Shown here in pieces: positions 16,597 through 24,898 of a DNA stretch of 56,511 bases (positions within the stretch are counted from its first letter, which is position 1; the number at the start of each line of letters is the position of its first letter). The notes beneath the pieces are model-generated. The model searched no databases and was not told where the DNA came from. It saw only the letters and a list, made by a program, of their open reading frames with translations. The position numbers and the translations under genes are program-made. This DNA is from CAADGU01 sp964581605 (GTDB lineage Bacteria > Chloroflexota > Anaerolineae > Promineifilales > Promineifilaceae): contig CAZOPF010000027.1 in assembly GCA_964581605.1 (NCBI GenBank), positions 1-56,511 of the forward strand, read 5' to 3'.

Positions 16597-17877
16597 TTAG
16601 TGCAAAATCGTTACCGAAGCCCTGTCGCAAGTACCCCAGGGCGACGGATATTCATGACCGCGATTCCCCACGTAGAAGTCATTATTGTTGGTATCCACCG
16701 TCACGGTGAAAGGATCAAGCCCTTGTACCGGGATGGTGGTAATCACGGCACCATCTCGCATGATGGTCACAGTGTTATCGTTCCGGTTCGTGATAACGGC
16801 GTAGCCGGTATGGGGGTTGACCGCCACCCCCCAGGGCCGATCTCCAACGGGAGCATTGGCATGCACGGTAGGGCCGATCAGCAATGTCACCGTATCATTG
16901 GCAGGGTCATCGTCCGGGCCAGGGTTGGTAACGTAGGTTAAGCCGGTACGGGGATCAACCGCAATTCCGCGTGAGCGCGAAGCTGTGTTCAGAAAGGTCA
17001 CCGTTTCATTGTTAATATCAAACACAGAGATGTTGTTCTGGAACTCATCATTCTTTTCGTTATGGGCGGCATAGATATAACCGCGAACGGGGTCAATTTC
17101 TATGTCAACCACCCGATGCCCCAGACGGTAACTGTCTATAACGTCTGTGCCATCAATAACATACATAATGCCTTCGGCCCCGGCCGTATACACATAACCT
17201 GTATCAGGGTCTACAACGGCATCCAAAAACCAGGCATCCCACTCAGTATCCATATCAAAAACGATATTTTGCACCAGGGTTGAGCCATTAAATACCTGTA
17301 TAGCCCGGTCAAGATCAGGCGAGTACACCCACCCGCTGATCGGATTGACAACAGCACCATGCGGTTCATAATACCGTTCCAACATACTCACCAGATTCAG
17401 GCCATTAACTCTGGCGACGCCGCCATGTACGGCCGCAATATAAACTTCCGTCGAATCATTATCAATGCCAATGGCTACCGGCCACGAACCAGCCGGATCA
17501 GTTGGTATGGTGGGTGGAATGAAGATAGTTCCAACCCAGTTTCGATTGTGGAATACATTGGCATTGCTGCTATAGTCATTCAAAATATAAGCGTAGCCAC
17601 TTAACGGATTAAACCCAGAGGCAACCGGGCATTCGGCATTGGGCGTCTGGATATTGCTCACAAACTGGGGCACCGGCACTGACGTAGAAGTAGGTGTTGG
17701 TACAGGAGTCGGGTCTTTCTTAATAAATGGTAAAAAAGAGGGGGTACCATCAAACCCGGCCGTTACCTGGGGTTGTTCATTACCCATAGCAGGCAAGACT
17801 AATACGGCCATTATCGCCACTATCAGGAACGACAAAATAACGATCAGGTAGGTATGACGTGGGGTATTAAGTTTCAT
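16597..17877 (-). CDS. Cell-surface beta-propeller (YVTN/NHL-like) protein
   Basis: 426 residues. N-terminal membrane anchor or signal (HTYLIVILSFLIVAIMAVLVL), the short motif PSFLPFIKKD, a Pro/Thr linker (PTPVPTPTSTSVPVP), then at least six repeats of a propeller blade. The blade pattern is VDPxTGxxYV, for example VDPDTGYVYTAG, IDPVRGYIYAAH, VDPRTGLTYVTN and VNPHTGYAVITN. Such proteins usually bind ligands or matrix outside the cell. TATTAA and a GAAGGA ribosome binding site lie upstream on the minus strand. No enzyme motif is visible. Confidence 0.85.
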   Translation of the reverse strand: MKLNTPRHTYLIVILSFLIVAIMAVLVLPAMGNEQPQVTAGFDGTPSFLPFIKKDPTPVPTPTSTSVPVPQFVSNIQTPNAECPVASGFNPLSGYAYILNDYSSNANVFHNRNWVGTIFIPPTIPTDPAGSWPVAIGIDNDSTEVYIAAVHGGVARVNGLNLVSMLERYYEPHGAVVNPISGWVYSPDLDRAIQVFNGSTLVQNIVFDMDTEWDAWFLDAVVDPDTGYVYTAGAEGIMYVIDGTDVIDSYRLGHRVVDIEIDPVRGYIYAAHNEKNDEFQNNISVFDINNETVTFLNTASRSRGIAVDPRTGLTYVTNPGPDDDPANDTVTLLIGPTVHANAPVGDRPWGVAVNPHTGYAVITNRNDNTVTIMRDGAVITTIPVQGLDPFTVTVDTNNNDFYVGNRGHEYPSPWGTCDRASVTILH

Positions 17878-17999
17878 GCTTTCCTTCAGGTTTTAATAGT
17901 TTGACAATAAAATAGACGGCCGACAGCAGCCGCCACTCAACAACCCCTTAATTTAGCAAAATCCAAAGTTGTTGCCAAAATTAGCTTCCCCTCCGGCGG

Positions 18000-19046
18000 C
18001 TATTCTCCCCTGAGCAGTTCCTTCTCAATCAAAAAATTAGCAATCGCTTCGGCCGCCAGGCGGTGGCCAATTTCGTTCGGGTGCTGGTCGCTGGGATGCG
18101 CCCAAAGTGCAGCATACGGTTGCCCGGAAAAAGCGGGCAGCAAATCCAACGTCGGAATGTTCACACTTTGCGTAAAATCAGAAATTTTCTGGTGCAGCAC
18201 AGCAAAGGGATAATTTTCGTCTAGCTGGTAAAGAAAGGGAAAGATAATGACCGCATACGCCGCGTCAACTCCTTTAGCAATCCCATCCCCTTTTTGCAGA
18301 AAGTGGAAACTGGCATCCCACGCCGCCTGATCCTGCAACGCACTATTGACCATCTCCTGGCTATAAGCACGGCCGATCATCTGCTGGGCAATCGTGGCAT
18401 AGGCAAAACTAAACAGGTAAGAATGTTTCAGCCAGCCGGTTGCTTCATATTTGGCCCGAAAATTCTCCCACATATCCAGCCCACCGGCATAGTTCGCGTC
18501 ATTCAGCACATACACATTGAGCACCAGATCCGGCTGAAACTGCACTCCCACCTGCTCCAAATAGGTCGTCTCATCAGACGTACTCCACGAGCTTGTGCCA
18601 AAGTTGAGTACCTCAATCTTCGGCGACACGCGCTCCCGTAAAATCTGTTCCAACTGATACGTAAAGGTGTCTTCCCACTTCACGCCCTCGCCAAAAGTGA
18701 ATGAATCACCTAAAACGATGATACGAAATACCCCCTCTGGTTTCTCCGGTGCAATGTCTGGTCCGCGCAGGCCATAATTATTCAGGTGATAGGTCAGCCC
18801 GTTTTGGGCATCAAAATAACCCCGTGGATTACTTTCATAGTTGAGGCGGAATTCGCTGTGGGGGCGAAATTGGAAGGTGAGGCCAGGCAGTCGCTCTTCG
18901 GCCGGCAAGACGGCCTGTTCCCAATCGCGGCTGCGGTTTTCATGAAAACCGCGCATATCTAACAGGCGGAACACCCCTTCCAGAAGCATAAGGGTAAACA
19001 AGATAGAAACCAGTGAAAGCGTTAGTTTGCCTTTGATATTTTCCAT
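18000..19046 (-). CDS. Membrane-anchored SGNH/GDSL hydrolase
   Basis: 348 residues. One N-terminal membrane helix (LTLSLVSILFTLMLLEGVF), then an SGNH fold: the nucleophile block IIVLGDSFTFGEGV near residue 110, NFGTSSWSTSDE (oxyanion Gly), NVYVLNDANY (Asn), and a C-terminal DQHPNEIGH holding the catalytic Asp/His pair. The family removes acetyl or acyl groups from glycans or lipids, here at the outer face of the membrane. Upstream on the minus strand is GATAAT, 9 bases from the ATG, so the transcript may have almost no leader. Confidence 0.88.
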   Translation of the reverse strand: MENIKGKLTLSLVSILFTLMLLEGVFRLLDMRGFHENRSRDWEQAVLPAEERLPGLTFQFRPHSEFRLNYESNPRGYFDAQNGLTYHLNNYGLRGPDIAPEKPEGVFRIIVLGDSFTFGEGVKWEDTFTYQLEQILRERVSPKIEVLNFGTSSWSTSDETTYLEQVGVQFQPDLVLNVYVLNDANYAGGLDMWENFRAKYEATGWLKHSYLFSFAYATIAQQMIGRAYSQEMVNSALQDQAAWDASFHFLQKGDGIAKGVDAAYAVIIFPFLYQLDENYPFAVLHQKISDFTQSVNIPTLDLLPAFSGQPYAALWAHPSDQHPNEIGHRLAAEAIANFLIEKELLRGE

Positions 19047-19111
19047 AGGACGGGAATTATCCCGAAGCGGCCGTCCAGTGGCGAATAAAGGCGCATAGCA
19101 AGCAGTTCGGG

Positions 19112-19117
19112 TATACT
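19112..19117 (+). promoter_or_regulatory. -10 element TATACT seven bases before coaBC
   Basis: TATACT at 19112-19117, ATG at 19125. The seven-base gap predicts a leaderless coaBC mRNA. Confidence 0.55.
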
Positions 19118-19124
19118 TTGACCA

Positions 19125-20351
19125 ATGAGTACGATTTCCTTACTCCAAAACAAACGTGTCTTACTGGGTGTTACTGGCTCTATTGCCTGCTATAAGGTAG
19201 TAGATTTGGCTTCTAAACTGACCCAGGCGGGGGCACAGGTGGAAGTAATTATGACCGAAGCGGCGCAGCAATTTGTGACGCCGCTGGCCTTCCGTTCGGT
19301 GACGGGGCAGCCAGTGTATACCAGCCTGTGGGACCTGGCCGACCATGTGCGCCACGTAGGGCTGGCCGAAAACGCCGATCTGTTTGTCATTGCTCCAGCG
19401 ACGGCGCACACGCTGGGTAAGCTGGCTTATGGCCTGGCCGATAATTTGCTGACGGTGACGGCGCTGGCAGCGCGCTGTCCCATTTTGGTAGCCCCGGCGA
19501 TGGATGGTGGCATGTATGAACATCCGGCTACGCAGGTGAATGTGGAAACGCTGCGGGGACGCGGCGTCCTCTTTGCTGGGCCGGTAATGGGGCGCATGGC
19601 GTCTGGCTTATCCGGTTTGGGGCGCATGATGGAGCCGGCCGAACTGCTGGCGCAAATCCGGCTGGCAGTGGCAAAACAGGGGCCGCTGCACGGCCGTAAA
19701 GTAGTCGTCACCACCGGCCCCACCCGCGAAGCGATAGACCCGGTGCGCTTCATCAGCAACCGCTCCACCGGCAAGCAGGGGTTGGCCGTAGCCCAGGCTG
19801 CGCTGGACGCCGGCGCAGACGTGACCCTGATTTATGGCCCCCTGGCCGAGCCGGTACCGTTTGGGGTCACGGCCGTACCCGTACACACCACGCAGGAGAT
19901 GGGCGAGGCCACGCTCACGGCCGTGCAAAACGCCGACGCCCTGTTCATGGTCGCCGCCGTCGCCGACTTTCGCCCCGGTACACAGTCTGACCGCAAAATC
20001 AAAAAGACAGACGAAGCGTGGGGGCTGGCAATAGGGCTGGAAGTGACGCTGGACATCTTGAGCGCGGTCAAAGAACAGCGCGAAAAAACGGGCTTTCCCC
20101 GCATCGTCCTCGGTTTTGCCGCGGAGACGCATGATGCGTTTGAGTACGGCCGTCAAAAACTGCTGCGTAAGGGGTTGAACTTCATCGCCGTCAATGACGT
20201 ACTGGCCGAAGGCGTCGGCTTTGAACACGACACCAACCGGGTACTCCTGCTCAGTTCCGCCGGGGTGGTGGAAGAGATACCATTGCAAAGCAAAACGGCC
20301 GTAGCCGAACGACTGGTGTATCATGTAGCCAAGACGTTGAATGGTAATTAA
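19125..20351 (+). CDS. coaBC: Bifunctional phosphopantothenoylcysteine decarboxylase/synthetase
   Basis: 408 residues. Joins cysteine to 4'-phosphopantothenate and decarboxylates the product, two steps of coenzyme A synthesis. N-terminal flavin decarboxylase half: LLGVTGSIACYKVVDLASKL, the active-site His in HVGLAENADLFVIAPAT, and APAMDGGMYEHPA. C-terminal synthetase half from about residue 188: VVVTTGPTREAIDPVRFISN, then AVADFRP and the RKIKK lysine region. No ribosome binding site precedes the ATG, which agrees with a leaderless transcript. It heads a co-directional run of small genes separated by inverted arrays. Confidence 0.97.
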   Translation: MSTISLLQNKRVLLGVTGSIACYKVVDLASKLTQAGAQVEVIMTEAAQQFVTPLAFRSVTGQPVYTSLWDLADHVRHVGLAENADLFVIAPATAHTLGKLAYGLADNLLTVTALAARCPILVAPAMDGGMYEHPATQVNVETLRGRGVLFAGPVMGRMASGLSGLGRMMEPAELLAQIRLAVAKQGPLHGRKVVVTTGPTREAIDPVRFISNRSTGKQGLAVAQAALDAGADVTLIYGPLAEPVPFGVTAVPVHTTQEMGEATLTAVQNADALFMVAAVADFRPGTQSDRKIKKTDEAWGLAIGLEVTLDILSAVKEQREKTGFPRIVLGFAAETHDAFEYGRQKLLRKGLNFIAVNDVLAEGVGFEHDTNRVLLLSSAGVVEEIPLQSKTAVAERLVYHVAKTLNGN

Positions 20352-20403
20352 ATGAGATTAGAGATTGGAGATTGGCGAATCTCCAATCTCTAATCTCCAA
20401 TGC
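20352..20403. repeat. Inverted short-unit array (GAGATT type)
   Basis: GAGATTAGAGATTGGAGATTGG against CCAATCTCTAATCTCCAAT gives a long near-perfect hairpin between coaBC and the next gene. No T-run follows. Confidence 0.9.
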
Positions 20404-20413
20404 CTTCTAAGCA

Positions 20414-20776
20414 ATGAACCAACAACAAATCCACCAAGACCTGACCACCCATTTTTCCCCAGACGAACTGGTCTTATTGGCCGGGCGCGTGGGGGTGAAT
20501 TTCAATTCGCTCGGTGGTAAGACGGCGCCGGATAAGGCCGGGTCATTGATCAGCAAGGTGGAGCGCAACGGCCGTCTCCGCGAACTGGTCTATTGGATGA
20601 TGCAAGCTAAACCCGCGCTCAAGGCCACGTACCAGGCACAGTTGCAACGGGAATCCGCGCCCAAAGACAGCCGCCTGGAATGGCTGGACGGGCTGGCGGC
20701 CGGCGAAGGCCCCGCTATCGAAGAACCACCCACCATGCGTTGGGACAGCGACGAACATCCCCGCCTGGAAAAATGA
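20414..20776 (+). CDS. Stand-alone death-like effector-associated domain protein
   Basis: 120 residues. Residues 5-70 fit the helical effector-associated (death-like) domains described in multidomain bacterial immune and signalling proteins: LTTHFSPDELVLLAGRVGV, then NFNSLGGKTAPDKAGSLI and ERNGRLRELVYWM. These follow the family pattern F-x-E-L-x-x-L-x-x-x-L-G-V, D-K-A-x-x-L, GRL-x-E-L. They normally sit at the ends of proteases, TIR, NTPase or kinase proteins and recruit partners through like-like contacts. Here the domain is alone, with an acidic, Pro-rich C-terminal tail. No effector is adjacent. Family assignment is from pattern memory. Confidence 0.7.
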   Translation: MNQQQIHQDLTTHFSPDELVLLAGRVGVNFNSLGGKTAPDKAGSLISKVERNGRLRELVYWMMQAKPALKATYQAQLQRESAPKDSRLEWLDGLAAGEGPAIEEPPTMRWDSDEHPRLEK

Positions 20777-20846
20777 GATTGGCAGATGGAGAGATCAGGA
20801 GATTAAAGACCCCCATCTCTCAATCTCCTGATCTCCCCATCTCAAA
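20774..20846. repeat. Inverted short-unit array (GAGATT/GGAGA type)
   Basis: GAGATTGGCAGATGGAGAGATCAGGAGATT on the left, and CATCTCTCAATCTCCTGATCTCCCCATCTC on the right, the inverted counterpart. It fills the spacer to the DUF423 gene. Confidence 0.9.
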
Positions 20847-20852
20847 ACAACT

Positions 20853-21233
20853 ATGGACAGACTCTTTTTTATGCTCGGTTCCGCCCTAATGTTTTTGGGT
20901 GTGGCCGCGGGCGCGTTTGGGGCACATGGGCTGGCCGCTTATTTCCAGCAGCACCCCACGCTCAAAGGGACGTATGACACGGCCGTGCAATACCACACCC
21001 TGCACGCCCTGGCCCTCTTTGTAGCTGCCTGGGCCGCCGCTAAATGGGGCGGCAACCTACCCACCTGGGGCGGCTATCTCTTCCTGCTGGGCATCCTGCT
21101 CTTTTCCGGCAGCCTCTATTTGCTGGTCGCCCTGCGCCTGCGCTGGCTGGGGGCCATCACCCCGCTGGGCGGCATCGCCTTCCTCGCCGGTTGGCTCTGC
21201 CTCTTTCTGGCCGCCTACCGGGCAGGTGATTGA
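20853..21233 (+). CDS. DUF423 (YgdD-like) small membrane protein
   Basis: 126 residues, four membrane helices. The N-terminal hallmark LGVAAGAFGAHGL is followed by TYDTAVQYHTLHALALF, then LFSGSLYLL and the final ITPLGGIAFLAGWL, the family's conserved order. DUF423 proteins are widespread in bacteria and have no established function. The gene lies in the coaBC run with inverted arrays on both sides. Confidence 0.93.
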   Translation: MDRLFFMLGSALMFLGVAAGAFGAHGLAAYFQQHPTLKGTYDTAVQYHTLHALALFVAAWAAAKWGGNLPTWGGYLFLLGILLFSGSLYLLVALRLRWLGAITPLGGIAFLAGWLCLFLAAYRAGD

Positions 21234-21287
21234 GTAATTGGGTAATTGGGTAATTACGTTATTACTCAGTTACCCAATTACTTATTA
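21233..21287. repeat. Inverted short-unit array (ATTGGGTA type)
   Basis: TGAGTAATTGGGTAATTGGG on the left and ACTCAGTTACCCAATTACT on the right, just upstream of the rhodanese start. Confidence 0.9.
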
Positions 21288-21299
21288 TCGAGGTTTCCC

Positions 21300-21656
21300 A
21301 TGAATCCCTTTGGTGTTCCCGGCATTTCCCCGCAAGAACTGGCCCAAAAACGGGCCAGCGGCGACACTTTCATTTTGCTCGATGTGCGCGAACCATATGA
21401 ATTGGCGTTTGCTAATCTGGGTGAGGACGTCACCTTGCTTCCCCTGAGTGATTTAGCCCGCCGCCAGTTAGCCGCGCTGCCACCCGAAATCACCAACGAC
21501 AAAGGGGCCGTCATTGTGGTACTGTGCCATCATGGTAACCGCAGCGCCCAAGTCACGGCCTGGCTGCACCACAATGGCTGGCCCAATGCCGTCAACGCCG
21601 ACGGCGGCATTGAAGCGTATGCCATTGAGGTTGACCCCACGGTTGGCCGTTATTGA
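21300..21656 (+). CDS. Rhodanese-domain protein
   Basis: 118 residues from ATG 21300 (GAGGTTTCCC upstream). Single rhodanese domain: ISPQELAQKRASG, then LLDVREPYEL, and the active-site loop LCHHGNRSAQ with the catalytic Cys near residue 79. Such proteins carry persulfide sulfur from thiosulfate or other donors to acceptors. The CxxGxRS loop matches active forms of the family. The sulfur acceptor is not evident from context. Confidence 0.92.
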   Translation: MNPFGVPGISPQELAQKRASGDTFILLDVREPYELAFANLGEDVTLLPLSDLARRQLAALPPEITNDKGAVIVVLCHHGNRSAQVTAWLHHNGWPNAVNADGGIEAYAIEVDPTVGRY

Positions 21657-21659
21657 GAG

Positions 21660-21757
21660 GATAAGAGGGGTGAGCAGTGAGCAGTGAACAGTAAGCGGTA
21701 AGGCGATCCACTGCTCACTGCTCACTGCTCACCGCTTACTGCTTACTGCTTACTACC
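21660..21757. repeat. Inverted short-unit array (TGAGCAG type)
   Basis: Four to five 7-bp TGAGCAG/TGAACAG/TAAGCGG units on the left, and CACTGCTCACTGCTCACTGC then ACCGCTTACTGCTTACTGC on the right. One of the longest and best-matched hairpins here. Confidence 0.93.
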
Positions 21758-21765
21758 AAATCACT

Positions 21766-22692
21766 ATGCCCGACTACCTCAAAGTGTACGAAGTAGGCCC
21801 CCGCGATGGGCTGCAAAATGAGGCCACGCCTGTCAGCACAGCGCAGAAGAACCGGCTGGTGGATGGGTTGGTGGATGCTGGCTTGCAGCACATTGAGTTG
21901 ACCAGCTTCGTCCACCCCAAAGCAGTGCCCCAAATGGCGGATGCGGATGAGGTCACGGCCGTGAACCGGCAAAAACACCCACACGTCAACTTTGTGGGCC
22001 TCGTCTTCAACCAGCGTGGGTATGACCGGGCACTGGCGGCCGGCTGCCGGGCCATCGCCTGCGGCGTCAGCGTCAGCGAGACGTTCAGCCAGAAAAACAC
22101 GCGCATGTCCTCCCAGGAAGCACAAACCATCAGCCGCAGCCTGGTGGAACAGGCGAAACGGGATGGCCTGTGGACGCGTGCTTACGTGATGACCGCCTGG
22201 GTCTGCCCCTTTGAGGGGCCAACACCGCCCCACAAGACAGTCGCTGTTGCCGAAGCGTTGTGGGCGTTGGGTGTGGATGAACTGGCCATCGCCGACACTA
22301 TCGGTTTTGCCAACCCGCTGGATGTGGGGCGGCTGATGGAAAATTTGGGCCGCCGCCTGGATATGAACCGGCTGGCGGTGCATCTGCATGATACGCAGGC
22401 GATGGGTTTAGCCAATGCCACCACCGCTTTGCAGGCCGGGGTGCGCATTTTTGACAGCAGCATCGGCGGGTTGGGCGGCTGCCCCTTTGCTCCCGGTGCG
22501 GCGGGCAATCTGGCAACCGAGGACATGGTTTTTCTGGCTTACAAGATGGGCATTGGCACGGGTGTGGATTTTCAGCGATTATGGGATGTGGTGCATGAAC
22601 TGGAAACGTTTATCGGCCGTCCCATTGGCGGCCGTATCCGCGCCTGGTGGGACAGTTATTGCCAGACAGAGCCGGTGGTGGAGTTTAGATAG
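21766..22692 (+). CDS. mvaB: Hydroxymethylglutaryl-CoA lyase
   Basis: 308 residues. Cleaves HMG-CoA to acetoacetate and acetyl-CoA, the last step of leucine catabolism. TIM-barrel signatures: YEVGPRDGLQNE at the N-terminus (metal-binding Asp), ELTSFVHPKAVPQMADA, VHLHDTQAMGLAN, and the Cys-containing GGLGGCPFAPGAAGNLATED. That last block separates this lyase from other HMGL-like aldolases. No other leucine degradation genes are in the window. Confidence 0.95.
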   Translation: MPDYLKVYEVGPRDGLQNEATPVSTAQKNRLVDGLVDAGLQHIELTSFVHPKAVPQMADADEVTAVNRQKHPHVNFVGLVFNQRGYDRALAAGCRAIACGVSVSETFSQKNTRMSSQEAQTISRSLVEQAKRDGLWTRAYVMTAWVCPFEGPTPPHKTVAVAEALWALGVDELAIADTIGFANPLDVGRLMENLGRRLDMNRLAVHLHDTQAMGLANATTALQAGVRIFDSSIGGLGGCPFAPGAAGNLATEDMVFLAYKMGIGTGVDFQRLWDVVHELETFIGRPIGGRIRAWWDSYCQTEPVVEFR

Positions 22693-22769
22693 AGATGGTG
22701 GCAAGTGGCAGGTGGCAGGTGGCAAGTGATTACCTGCCACCTGCCATTTGCCACTTGCTACCTGCCACC
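22693..22769. repeat. Inverted short-unit array (GGCAAGT/GGCAGGT type)
   Basis: Four 7-bp units GGCAAGT/GGCAGGT and inverted ACCTGCC/ACTTGCC copies, joined by GATT. It lies between two convergent genes and runs into the 3' end of the aminotransferase at 22758. Confidence 0.9.
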
Positions 22770-23921
22770 CATCTCCTCCAAAATTTCCCCAAACCGCTCT
22801 ATTTCTTCAAATGTGTTGTAGCAGTGGAAGGAAAGGCGCAAGTAGGCGTTGCCTTCTTTGTCCAGGTGTTTAACCAGGGCAACGTGTTGACGAGCCAAAG
22901 CGGCCACCAGGGCGTCCGCTTCTTCGCTGCTCAGGTCAACGGCAAAGGTAACAATGGGGCCTTGCGCTGGTTGGGGGGAGAGGACGCGGTAGCCCAGGTG
23001 AGTGAGCACGGCCGTCGCCCGGTCTGACAGGGCGCGTGTATGCCGGTCAATATTTTCCACCCCTAACTCCCGAATCAGCCCCAGGCTTTCCACCACGGCC
23101 ACAATGCCCGGTATGTTCAGTGTGCCGGACATGAAACGCTGCGCCGCCACCGCCGGGGTTGTGTCATATTTCAGCCAGTGCAAATAATCCACAGTGGCAT
23201 TACTGCCAATGAATCGGGGCCGCAACTGTTCGGCTACCGCCTGCCGCACATAGAGGAAACCCTGACCGGGCAGCGCCAGCAGCGACTTTTGCCCGCCGCA
23301 GGCCAGCACGTCAATGTGCATCGCCTGAACGTCAATAGCCATATGGCCGATGGCTTGAATGGCGTCCACCACAAAGAGGATGCCGCGCTCCTGGCAAAAA
23401 CGGCCGACGGCCGTTAAATCCGTGCGATGTCCCGTGAAAAACTGAATGGCGCTGGCCGCGATCACCCGCGTCCGGTCGTCCACATACGGTTCCAGCGCCG
23501 CCAGCGTGAGGCCGCCATCTGTGGCCGGCACCAGCCGCGCCTCCACCCCATCCCGCGCCAGACTGAGCCAGGGGTACGCATTAGCGGGAAACTCCACATC
23601 ACAAAACAGCACATTATCGCCCGGCTGCCAGGCTATGGCCTGCGCCACCGCGTTCAGTCCGGCCGAGGTGGTGGCCATGGGCACAATCTCCAACGGCGAA
23701 GCGGCGTTCAAATAGGCGGCCATCTCCTGCCGCAGCCGCTCCGCATAAACCAGCCCGTGTTGCACCCAAAAGTGACCCGGCTGCCGGGCAAATCCATCAA
23801 TCGCCCACTTTACTCTGGCCTGGGTGCGGGCGGGCAAGGGGGATATGCCGCCATGATTGAAATAAATTGTCTCCTGGCTGCCGGGAAACTCATCTGCTCG
23901 TAACTGCTCTATGTTGTACAT
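22758..23921 (-). CDS. Class V aminotransferase (isopenicillin-N epimerase/cysteine desulfurase-like)
   Basis: 387 residues. PLP fold type I, class V: IYFNHGGISPLPARTQ at the start, ATTSAGLNAVAQAIAW for the phosphate pocket, ILFVVDAIQAIGH (Asp pairing with the pyridine nitrogen), and GGQKSLLALPGQGFLYV with the Schiff-base Lys near residue 217. It lacks an evident mobile-loop Cys of cysteine desulfurases, so an epimerase- or transaminase-like role is more likely. Substrate unknown. It is opposed to its neighbours on both sides. Confidence 0.88.
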   Translation of the reverse strand: MYNIEQLRADEFPGSQETIYFNHGGISPLPARTQARVKWAIDGFARQPGHFWVQHGLVYAERLRQEMAAYLNAASPLEIVPMATTSAGLNAVAQAIAWQPGDNVLFCDVEFPANAYPWLSLARDGVEARLVPATDGGLTLAALEPYVDDRTRVIAASAIQFFTGHRTDLTAVGRFCQERGILFVVDAIQAIGHMAIDVQAMHIDVLACGGQKSLLALPGQGFLYVRQAVAEQLRPRFIGSNATVDYLHWLKYDTTPAVAAQRFMSGTLNIPGIVAVVESLGLIRELGVENIDRHTRALSDRATAVLTHLGYRVLSPQPAQGPIVTFAVDLSSEEADALVAALARQHVALVKHLDKEGNAYLRLSFHCYNTFEEIERFGEILEEMGGR

Positions 23922-23937
23922 CTCTTGCTACCGCCTT

Positions 23938-23998
23938 ATATAATTGGGTAATTGCGTAATTGAGGTAATTACCCAATTACACAGTTACCGGATTACTT
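23938..23998. repeat. Inverted short-unit array (TAATTGGG type)
   Basis: TATAATTGGGTAATTGCGTAATTG on the left and TTACCCAATTACACAGTTACC on the right in the divergent spacer between the aminotransferase and aat. Confidence 0.85.
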
Positions 23999-24028
23999 CA
24001 TTCTACCACCCACCAGGAATTCTTGCCG

Positions 24029-24607
24029 ATGAGGTTATCGCCACAACTGCTGTTATCTGCTTACTGCAAAGGGATATTCCCGATGGCCCATGAGGATGGT
24101 ATCTACTGGTATGATCCCGACCCGCGCGCCATTATCCCGCTGGATGGCTTTCATGTGCCCCGCCGGTTGGCGCGGGTGGTGCGGAGTGGGCAATTTGAAG
24201 TGCGGGTGGATACGGCATTTACGGCCGTGATGCAAGCCTGTGCTGCCCCGGGTGACGGCCGTGAAACCACCTGGATCAGCCCGGAGTTTGTGGCCGTCTA
24301 TACCGACCTGCACCGACATGGTTTTGCTCATAGCGTGGAATGTTGGCAGGACGGCCGCCTGGTAGGCGGGCTATATGGCGTTTCCGTGCAAGGCTTGTTT
24401 GCCGGGGAAAGCATGTTCAGCCTCGTCCCCAATGCCAGCAAAGTCGCCCTGGTGCATCTGGTTGACCGCCTGCAACGGGGTGGTTTTCGCCTGCTCGATA
24501 CCCAATTCATGACGGAACATTTGCGCCAATTTGGTACAATCGAGATAACTGCCACCGCCTACAAACGGCGGCTGGCGCAGGCACTGCTAGTCACAGCGAA
24601 ATTTTAA
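24029..24607 (+). CDS. aat: Leucyl/phenylalanyl-tRNA-protein transferase
   Basis: 192 residues from ATG 24029 (AGGA upstream; an in-frame TTG six bases earlier is less likely). Attaches Leu or Phe from aminoacyl-tRNA to proteins with N-terminal Arg or Lys, marking them for the ClpS/ClpAP N-degron pathway. Signature blocks: LLLSAYCKGIFPMAHE, YWYDPDPRAIIPL, ETTWISPEF, and GGLYGVSVQGLFAGESMFS. Somewhat shorter than the E. coli protein (234). No clp gene is in the window. Confidence 0.95.
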   Translation: MRLSPQLLLSAYCKGIFPMAHEDGIYWYDPDPRAIIPLDGFHVPRRLARVVRSGQFEVRVDTAFTAVMQACAAPGDGRETTWISPEFVAVYTDLHRHGFAHSVECWQDGRLVGGLYGVSVQGLFAGESMFSLVPNASKVALVHLVDRLQRGGFRLLDTQFMTEHLRQFGTIEITATAYKRRLAQALLVTAKF

Positions 24608-24892
24608 CTGCGTGAGTGGGTGTTTTTGTGATCTAGTGATTGAGTGTTTNNNNNNNNNNNNNNNNNNNNNNNNNNNNNNNNNNNNNNNNNNNNNNNNNNN
24701 NNNNNNNNNNNNNNNNNNNNNNNNNNNNNNNNNNNNNNNNNNNNNNNNNGTGTTTTTGTGATCTAGTGATTGAGTGTTTGTGTGATCTAGTGATTGAGTG
24801 TTTGTGTGATTTAGTTACTAAAACACCAAATCACTAAAACACCAAATCACTAAGACACTAAATCACCAAATCACTCAATCACTCTTTGGAGA
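24608..24892. repeat. Large inverted array (GTGTTTGTGTGAT type) with assembly gap
   Basis: Left arm of GTGATCTAGTGATTGAGTGTTT repeats; right arm of AAATCACTAAAACACC units in inverted sense. The 30 bases before the N-run reappear exactly after it, so the true copy number is unknown. It ends at the GGAGAGGAG site of prs. Confidence 0.9.
24650..24749. other. Assembly gap of 100 N
   Basis: Scaffold gap of fixed 100-N length placed inside a tandem array. Confidence 1.
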
Positions 24893-24898
24893 GGAGAA

